The notes beneath the pieces are model-generated. The model had not been told where the DNA came from. It searched no databases and saw nothing but the letters and a program-made list of their open reading frames with translations. 10,417 nucleotides of DNA from an uncultured Clostridia bacterium (lineage in GTDB: Bacteria; Bacillota; Clostridia; UBA1381): NCBI GenBank assembly GCA_944391255.1, contig CALXSW010000001.1:1-10417 (forward strand), written 5' to 3'. Within the stretch, counting starts at the first letter, position 1. Each line of letters starts with the position of its first letter. Both the position numbers and the translations under genes were made by a program. Positions 6,391 to 10,417 of the stretch are shown here, in pieces.

Positions 6391-6666
6391 ATGGCAGTAG
6401 AAGCATTAGGTATGGTTGAAACAAGAGGTCTTGTAGCAGCAATTGAAGCAGCTGATGCAATGGTAAAGGCAGCTAACGTTACACTTATCGGAACAGAAAG
6501 AATCGGTTCAGGTCTTGTAACTGTTATGGTAAGAGGCGATGTTGGCGCAGTTCAGGCAGCTACAGACGCAGGCGCAGCTGCAGGCTCAAGATTGGGTGAA
6601 CTCGTATCAGTTCATGTGATCCCAAGACCACACGGTGATGTTGAAAAGATTTTGCCGGCTCTCTAA
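6391..6666 (+). CDS. BMC-H shell protein, canonical major hexamer (PduA/PduJ-like)
   Basis: This 91-residue protein is the most consensus-like BMC-H in the window. It begins EALGMVETRGLVAAIEAADAM, has the pore RIGSG (37-41), the GDVGAVQAATDAGAAAG helix (49-65) and ends VIPRPHGDVEKILP. It should form the bulk facet tiles. It stands apart from the other three BMC-H genes, behind a ~100-nt spacer containing an inverted repeat, and has a perfect AGGAGG SD (6377-6382) 8 nt from ATG. Its codons are strongly skewed to GCA/GCT/GGT/AGA, consistent with high expression. Independent control of this gene would suit the high copy number of facet hexamers. Confidence 0.95.
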   Translation: MAVEALGMVETRGLVAAIEAADAMVKAANVTLIGTERIGSGLVTVMVRGDVGAVQAATDAGAAAGSRLGELVSVHVIPRPHGDVEKILPAL

Positions 6667-6707
6667 TTAATAGATCAGGTAACGATAGAATTTAGTTTTA
6701 CGGTAAA

Positions 6708-6751
6708 GTGTGTATGCGGCGGATCATAGGTTGATCACGCTGCATACATAC
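6708..6751 (+). promoter_or_regulatory. Long intercistronic stem-loop upstream of pduL
   Basis: Bases 6708-6726 pair with 6732-6751: 19 base pairs including two G-U wobbles (G6710-U6749, G6718-U6741), one bulged A (6737), and the 5-base loop TAGGT. The wobbles would be mismatches in DNA but pair in RNA, which favours an RNA function. No U tract follows. Just downstream CCTAT (6751-6755) can pair with ATAGG (6764-6768), which would cover part of the pduL SD (AGGAGG, 6766-6771). Confidence 0.7.
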
Positions 6752-6765
6752 CTATCTATTGATAT

Positions 6766-6771
6766 AGGAGG
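6766..6771 (+). promoter_or_regulatory. Ribosome binding site fixing the GTG start of pduL
   Basis: AGGAGG lies 8 nt before GTG (6780). No in-frame ATG exists before the conserved encapsulation helix, so GTG is the start. The 5' half of this SD can pair with CCTAT at 6751-6755. Confidence 0.75.
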
Positions 6772-6779
6772 TAGATACA

Positions 6780-7415
6780 GTGGCATCACTTGAAGAGATT
6801 ATCACAAATGCGGTTGTAGCTTCTCTTAAAAAGCGTGAAGAAGAAGATGTTGTAAAGATCGGTGTATCTGCAAGGCATGTACACTTATCTCAGAAAGATT
6901 TATACGCGCTCTTCGGCGAAGGCTACGAACTACATAAAAAGAAGGATTTGATGGGCGGCCAGTTTGCAGCTGAAGAATGTGTTACAATTGTAAGCCCTAA
7001 TCTTCGCACAATAGAAAATTTGCGTGTTCTTGGTCCGGTGAGAAAACAGTCTCAGGTAGAGATTTCAAGAACTGATACATTCAAGCTGAAAAACAGCCCT
7101 CCGGTAAGACCGTCAGGTGAATTGAAGGGCGCTGCACCTTTGGCTATCGTTGGACCAAAGGGAAGCATTTTCCTTAATGAATGTTGTATTATTGCTAACA
7201 GACATATCCACCTGCCGCCGGATATTGCGGAAAAACACGGTGTAAAGGATAATGATTTGGTAGATGTTGAGGTTGTATCAGGAAAGCCGACAAAGTTCTA
7301 TGACGTTCAGGTCAGAGTTCATGAAAGCTTTACTCCTGAAATGCATATCGATACTGATGATGCGAATGCATGCGGTCTGAAAACAGGCGATGTAATTAAT
7401 ATAATTACGAAATAA
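6780..7415 (+). CDS. pduL: PduL-type phosphate acyltransferase (phosphotransacylase) with N-terminal encapsulation peptide
   Basis: It converts acyl-CoA plus phosphate to acyl-phosphate and free CoA inside the compartment, recycling CoA for the aldehyde dehydrogenase. Two PduL beta-barrel domains are seen (~26-120 and ~121-211). The dimetal ligands are visible: H33 and H35 in SARHVHL, E94 in SQVEISRTD, H142 and H144 in NRHIHLPP, and H189 in EMHIDTDD. Their spacing agrees with the known PduL structure. R88 in GPVRKQ is positioned like the phosphate-binding arginine. Residues 3-19 (SLEEIITNAVVASLKKR) form an encapsulation helix. Length of 211 is normal. A kinase to use the acyl-phosphate for ATP is not in this operon, so a cytosolic one would be needed. 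Confidence 0.95.
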   Translation: MASLEEIITNAVVASLKKREEEDVVKIGVSARHVHLSQKDLYALFGEGYELHKKKDLMGGQFAAEECVTIVSPNLRTIENLRVLGPVRKQSQVEISRTDTFKLKNSPPVRPSGELKGAAPLAIVGPKGSIFLNECCIIANRHIHLPPDIAEKHGVKDNDLVDVEVVSGKPTKFYDVQVRVHESFTPEMHIDTDDANACGLKTGDVINIITK

Positions 7416-7424
7416 TTTTAACTA

Positions 7425-7481
7425 TCTGCAATTTCACCCTGATACTGCTGTGTTTTACAATAATTATGGTGAGATTGCAGA
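7425..7481 (+). promoter_or_regulatory. Intercistronic stem-loop ending at the SD of the vertex-protein gene
   Basis: TCTGCAATTTCACC (7425-7438) pairs with GGTGAGATTGCAGA (7468-7481): 14 base pairs with one G-U wobble, and a 29-nt loop. The 3' foot of the stem overlaps the first A of the AAAGGA SD (7481-7486) of the EutN/CcmL gene. There is no U tract. It could limit or gate translation of the low-copy pentamer or mark an RNA processing site. Confidence 0.7.
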
Positions 7482-7495
7482 AAGGATGAATAAAA

Positions 7496-7756
7496 ATGAT
7501 ATTAGGCAGAGTTTATGGAAGCGTAGTTTCTACTCATAAGCTTGAATCGCTTGTGGGAAGTAAATTTATGCTTGTTCAGTGCATCGAAAAAGGTGAGCTC
7601 GTTGAAAAATATCTTGTAGCCGTTGACGGAGTCGGAGCCGGTATCGGTGAAGATGTTATCATTGCGGAAGGCTCAAGTGCCAGGATAGGTATGAGAAACC
7701 AGAACGCTCCGGTTGATGCATTAATAATTGGAATTTTAGACGAAAAGCAGGCATAA
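7496..7756 (+). CDS. eutN: BMC-P vertex protein (EutN/CcmL family)
   Basis: This 86-residue pentameric protein caps the twelve vertices of the polyhedral shell. The family text is clear: ILGRVYGSVVSTHKLESLVG at the N terminus, FMLVQ, VAVDGVGAGIGEDVIIAEGSSAR (the conserved D-GAG-GE-V segment, residues ~43-65) and VDALIIGILDE at the C terminus. Only one BMC-P gene is present, which is sufficient to close a shell. It lies behind a stem-loop and its SD is a weaker AAAGGA, consistent with the low copy number needed. The symbol follows the family and not a demonstrated ethanolamine function; PduN would be the homologue in Pdu loci. Confidence 0.94.
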   Translation: MILGRVYGSVVSTHKLESLVGSKFMLVQCIEKGELVEKYLVAVDGVGAGIGEDVIIAEGSSARIGMRNQNAPVDALIIGILDEKQA

Positions 7757-7787
7757 GCTTTTTGAAAAAAACGAGGAGGGAGCGGCA

Positions 7788-9125
7788 ATGAATTTAGAGG
7801 AGCTTCAAAAAATTGTTTATGACGCGGGAATCGTCGGTGCCGGCGGCGCTGGATTTCCAACACATAAAAAGTTTTCTGATAAAGTAGAACAGATCATAGT
7901 AAACGCGGCAGAATGTGAGCCGCTTATGATGGTTGACCATCATATTCTTGAATGTCATCTTCAGGAATTGGTCGACACATTAAATCTCTTATGCGATGTT
8001 ATGGGCGCCGGCGAGGCGATCATAGGCATAAAGGGCAAGAATATGCACCTGCTTGACACAAAAGTGGTTGCGTCACTTGAGGGGACAAGAGTAAAGATAA
8101 AGGAGATCCCTGACATATATCCTGCCGGCGACGAAGTAGTGCTGACATATGAAACAACTGGTAAAATAATACCTGAGGGCGCTATTCCTGTAATGGTAGG
8201 TGTAATGGTAATCAATGTTGAAACTGTTTTCAACATTTATAAAGCAGTAAATAACTCAACTCCTGTAGTTGAAAAGTATATAACTATCGGCGGCGATGTA
8301 AAGGAAGATATAACTATCCTTGCTCCTGTCGGTATGAAATTATCAGATCTTCTCGCTTCTGCGGGATATACAGATCTGAAGGGTAAATCTGTTGTTAACG
8401 GCGGACCTATGATGGGTAAGCTCGTTAATCTCGAAACAGATGTTGTTACAAAGACTACAAAGGGACTTTTGATATTCCCTACGACTCATGGCATTATCCA
8501 GAGAATGAAGATGCCTGTAAACACAGCTATAAAGAGAGGTTCAGCTGCATGCTGTAACTGTACTATGTGTTCAGATATGTGTCCAAGACATCTTCTCGGA
8601 TATAACTTTGAGGTACATAAGACTGTAAGAGCTGCGACTCACGGCGATGTGAGAGATGTCAACTCTTTCACTCAGAACGCGCTTTGCTGCGGCTGCGGAG
8701 TCTGCTCTGTAATAGCTTGTCAGCAGGGTATACTGCCGTCAAAGATAGCTATGGAGATCAAGGGTTCTTTGGCAAGACATGGCTTAAAGCGTCAGAACAA
8801 CATTCAGCCGGATCATGTCCGTCCTGAACGCGCTTCAAGACTTGTTTCGTCAAATAAGCTTATCGACAGACTTGGTATCAGAAGATATGTAAAGAGTCAT
8901 GTTGATGCAAAGATGGATATGAAGTTCACACCAAGCGCTGTTTATATTGAGTTAAAGCAGCATGTTGGCGCTCCGGCAGCTCCTGTTGTAAACGTGGGAG
9001 ATAAGGTGTCAAAGGGTCAGCTTGTTGCGGCTACTCCTGTTGATGCACTCGGAACTTGTATGCATTCGAGCATTGACGGTACAGTAACAGAAGTAAACGG
9101 CAGATTTATTGTAATTAGCAGATAA
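7788..9125 (+). CDS. pduS: PduS/RnfC-like flavin and 4Fe-4S electron-transfer protein
   Basis: This is predicted to move electrons between NAD(H) and acceptors across the shell. The N-terminal RnfC/Nqo1-like domain has the Gly-rich GAGGAGFPTHKK (17-28), AAECEP (40-45) and YPAGDE (111-116) segments expected for FMN/NADH binding. An SLBB-like segment follows (~165-215). Two 4Fe-4S motifs come next: C255-x2-C258-x2-C261-x3-C265-P, and C300-x2-C303-x2-C306-x4-C311. The C-terminal ~55 residues form a biotinyl/lipoyl-like hairpin domain (VGDKVSKGQLVAA, then IDGTVTEV). Length 445 matches PduS. No encapsulation peptide is seen. The SD GAGGAGGG is strong. The direct neighbour is the BMC-T with a likely Fe-S pore, which fits the PduS-PduT pairing known from Pdu compartments. 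Confidence 0.92.
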   Translation: MNLEELQKIVYDAGIVGAGGAGFPTHKKFSDKVEQIIVNAAECEPLMMVDHHILECHLQELVDTLNLLCDVMGAGEAIIGIKGKNMHLLDTKVVASLEGTRVKIKEIPDIYPAGDEVVLTYETTGKIIPEGAIPVMVGVMVINVETVFNIYKAVNNSTPVVEKYITIGGDVKEDITILAPVGMKLSDLLASAGYTDLKGKSVVNGGPMMGKLVNLETDVVTKTTKGLLIFPTTHGIIQRMKMPVNTAIKRGSAACCNCTMCSDMCPRHLLGYNFEVHKTVRAATHGDVRDVNSFTQNALCCGCGVCSVIACQQGILPSKIAMEIKGSLARHGLKRQNNIQPDHVRPERASRLVSSNKLIDRLGIRRYVKSHVDAKMDMKFTPSAVYIELKQHVGAPAAPVVNVGDKVSKGQLVAATPVDALGTCMHSSIDGTVTEVNGRFIVISR

Positions 9126-9138
9126 GGGGTGAACGGAA

Positions 9139-9684
9139 ATGAATTCAATCGGTTTAGTTGAAGTAAAAAATATATCAAAGGGTATTTTAGTAACTGATGA
9201 AATGCTTAAGAGCGCGGGTATTAATCTTATCAGCGCGGGCGCAGTTTGTCCCGGAAAGTATGTCACGATCGTAGGCGGTGAACTGTCAGCTATTTCAGCT
9301 TCTGTAGAGAGAGCTAAGGTCGTTGCTGAAGACGCTTTGATCGACACATTTGTAATCGGTAATTTGGGCAAGAATGTATTTGAGGCTATAGGCGGAGCAG
9401 TTGAAGTAAAGAACAAGAAGGCTTTGGGCATTATTGAAACTTTCACTGCTGCAAGCGCTATCGAGGCTGCTGATGCCGCTGTAAAGTCAGGATACATAGA
9501 GCTTATCGAAGTAAGAGTAGCGCGCGGTATGGGCGGAAAATGCTTTGTTTCGCTCACAGGTGATGTTTCAGACGTAAGAGCGGCTGTTGATACAGGCGCT
9601 ATGGTGGCTGCTGAGCAGGGTACTCTTATAAATACAGAGGTCATCGCAAATCCTCACGAAGAGCTTTGGGATGCTGTCCTGTAA
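9139..9684 (+). CDS. pduT: Tandem-domain BMC-T shell protein (PduT-like, likely Fe-S pore)
   Basis: Two BMC domains in one chain (residues ~1-90 and ~93-181; the second begins KALGIIETFTAASAIEAADAA) form pseudo-hexameric trimers. Domain 1 has GAVCPGKYVTI with Cys37 in the CPGKY motif, which in PduT coordinates a 4Fe-4S cluster on the threefold axis. Domain 2 has RGMGGKCFVSLTGDV. Length 181 is typical. It is the last gene of the operon, 13 nt after pduS, with GGGGTG as SD. The pairing with pduS supports a role as an electron conduit through the shell. There is no second, gated BMC-T in the window. Confidence 0.93.
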   Translation: MNSIGLVEVKNISKGILVTDEMLKSAGINLISAGAVCPGKYVTIVGGELSAISASVERAKVVAEDALIDTFVIGNLGKNVFEAIGGAVEVKNKKALGIIETFTAASAIEAADAAVKSGYIELIEVRVARGMGGKCFVSLTGDVSDVRAAVDTGAMVAAEQGTLINTEVIANPHEELWDAVL

Positions 9685-9728
9685 TAGGAACAAAGAATAA
9701 TAAAATTGAGAAATCTGCATAAATCAAC

Positions 9729-9763
9729 GGGGGTACAGTTTTACTGCACCCCTCTTATTTTTT
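9729..9763 (+). terminator. Rho-independent terminator of the BMC operon
   Basis: GGGGT (9730-9734) pairs with ACCCC (9748-9752). After an A/C mismatch, CAGT (9736-9739) pairs with ACTG (9743-9746) around a TTT loop. The sequence then runs TCTTATTTTTT. It lies 45 nt after the pduT stop and defines the operon end. Confidence 0.85.
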
Positions 9764-9788
9764 GGCTCTTTGTTAATAGTTTGGGTTC

Positions 9789-9828
9789 AAAAAAAATGCG
9801 GCAGAATAACCACCGCATTTTCTTTTTT
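9789..9828. terminator. Bidirectional terminator between convergent genes
   Basis: AAAATGCGG (9793-9801) is a perfect inverted repeat of CCGCATTTT (9813-9821). T tracts follow on both strands (TTTTCTTTTTT on plus, eight Ts on minus). It serves the minus-strand gene ending at 9827 and backs up the BMC operon terminator 30 nt upstream. Confidence 0.85.
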
Positions 9829-10417
9829 AGTTAAATATTATATTGTCTATCAAAGCCGCCGTATCATATTTTGAATCGCCGACATCATAGACTGTAAATT
9901 TAAGTGTTACAGTCTGTCCGGCATATTCTGAAAGGTCATATGTGACCGTTTTCCAGCCTGTATGATATGCTGTCAGATCTCCGCCGTCAAAATCAACTCC
10001 TGATACGTCTATCCATTCTGATTTATTTACAGATTCTTCAGCTAAAAGGATTTTGCTGTTTTGCGGATCTATTATTTCCACGATGAATTTATCATCGTAA
10101 AAGCTTCCTACATATTCCATAGGCTCTTCTGAAACAACGTCATAATCAAAGGATATAACAGGGTTTGAAGAAGAAACTTCAAATGACTGATATAATGTGC
10201 TGCCCTCTGTCGCGTTTGTATAGTCAGATGTGCCGGAGCCTATTCCTGTAGTCAATATACCCATTCTTTCGCCGTGCTGAGGTACAAGCTCACCGAGCTT
10301 TGATATTACCCTTGTATCGCCCGTATGCTCCCAGCCTGTAAGATCAGGATACAGCTCAAGGCTGCCGTTTACAAGGCTTTCATCTATAAGCAGCGATGAT
10401 TCACTGCCGCTGAATAC
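9827..10417 (-). CDS. C-terminal part of a probable secreted/surface protein with a choice-of-anchor/carbohydrate-binding-like beta-sandwich domain (5' end outside window)
   Basis: The frame is open to the right edge of the window, so the ATG at 10264 is internal; 196 residues are visible. The pattern NGSLELYPDLTGWEHTGD, then MGILTTGIGSG, then VISFDYDVVSEEP-EYVGSFYDDKF, then TGWKTVTYDLSEYAGQTVTLKF and a final AALIDNIIF is that of the jelly-roll-like domain found in many extracellular 'choice-of-anchor' proteins. In these the N-G-(S/D)-x-E segment and the ID-N terminus are conserved. Cysteine is absent and Ser/Thr/Asp/Gly are abundant, as expected for a surface protein. No sortase motif or membrane helix occurs at the visible C terminus. 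It converges on the BMC operon and is unlikely to be functionally linked. Ligand unknown. Confidence 0.7.
   Translation of the reverse strand, partial: VFSGSESSLLIDESLVNGSLELYPDLTGWEHTGDTRVISKLGELVPQHGERMGILTTGIGSGTSDYTNATEGSTLYQSFEVSSSNPVISFDYDVVSEEPMEYVGSFYDDKFIVEIIDPQNSKILLAEESVNKSEWIDVSGVDFDGGDLTAYHTGWKTVTYDLSEYAGQTVTLKFTVYDVGDSKYDTAALIDNIIFN

Noticed and set aside
5275..6666. Tandem duplication or phage/IS origin of the BMC-H cluster
   Set aside because: The four BMC-H genes are diverged paralogues with different pores and tails. No direct repeats, terminal inverted repeats, integrase or transposase are seen around the operon.
6708..6751. Intrinsic terminator before pduL
   Set aside because: The stem is strong but is followed by CTATCTATTGATATAGG and not a U run, so termination is unlikely; a regulatory or stabilising hairpin fits better.
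9009..9644. 211-codon minus-strand open frame opposite pduT
   Set aside because: It overlaps the clearly assigned BMC-T and the end of pduS, and its composition is an antisense artefact of Ala-rich BMC domains.

Overview
This window carries one essentially complete bacterial microcompartment (BMC, metabolosome) operon of the aldolase type. The host looks like a low-GC anaerobic Firmicute (Clostridia, plausibly Ruminococcaceae or Lachnospiraceae). That guess rests on A/T-rich spacers, strong AGGAGG-type ribosome binding sites, two GTG starts, and a gene order resembling the fucose/rhamnose BMC locus described in Clostridium phytofermentans. The genus is an inference; no rRNA or tRNA is present to fix it.

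Layout. Bases 1-587 are the 3' end of glmM (phosphoglucosamine mutase), closed by a long compound hairpin with a U tract (about 657-724). An A/T-rich spacer follows with two tandem sigma-A-type promoter candidates (809-837 and 891-919) and an A-rich untranslated leader. Twelve same-strand genes run from 980 to 9684. They encode a class II aldolase, a GlcG/HbpS (PduO C-terminal-like) protein, a CoA-acylating aldehyde dehydrogenase, a zinc alcohol dehydrogenase, three BMC-H shell proteins, a fourth and canonical BMC-H, the PduL phosphotransacylase, a EutN/CcmL vertex protein, a PduS/RnfC-like flavo-iron-sulfur protein and a PduT-like tandem BMC-T. The operon ends in a strong terminator (9729-9763). 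A second, bidirectional terminator (9793-9821) separates it from a convergent partial gene for a probable surface or secreted protein (9827-10417, minus strand).

How the genes work together (inference from family knowledge). The aldolase would split a 6-deoxyketose 1-phosphate (L-fuculose-1-P or L-rhamnulose-1-P) into DHAP and L-lactaldehyde inside the shell. The alcohol dehydrogenase would reduce part of the aldehyde to 1,2-propanediol. The aldehyde dehydrogenase plus PduL would oxidise the rest through acyl-CoA to acyl-phosphate, recycling NAD(H) and CoA internally. PduS and PduT could carry electrons across the shell. Five cargo proteins carry recognisable encapsulation-peptide-like helices, four at the N terminus and one at the C terminus (the aldolase).

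Most interesting points. The self-contained operon has no glycyl-radical or B12 diol dehydratase, no activase, no acyl kinase and no regulator. One BMC-H has its pore loop replaced by a longer Pro/Asp-rich segment. Another BMC-H has a GGR pore and an Arg/Lys-rich tail. The aldolase has a Cys-rich C-terminal extension. Three strong stem-loops sit in the intercistronic gaps exactly where the main hexamer, PduL and the vertex protein begin, suggesting post-transcriptional control of shell stoichiometry.
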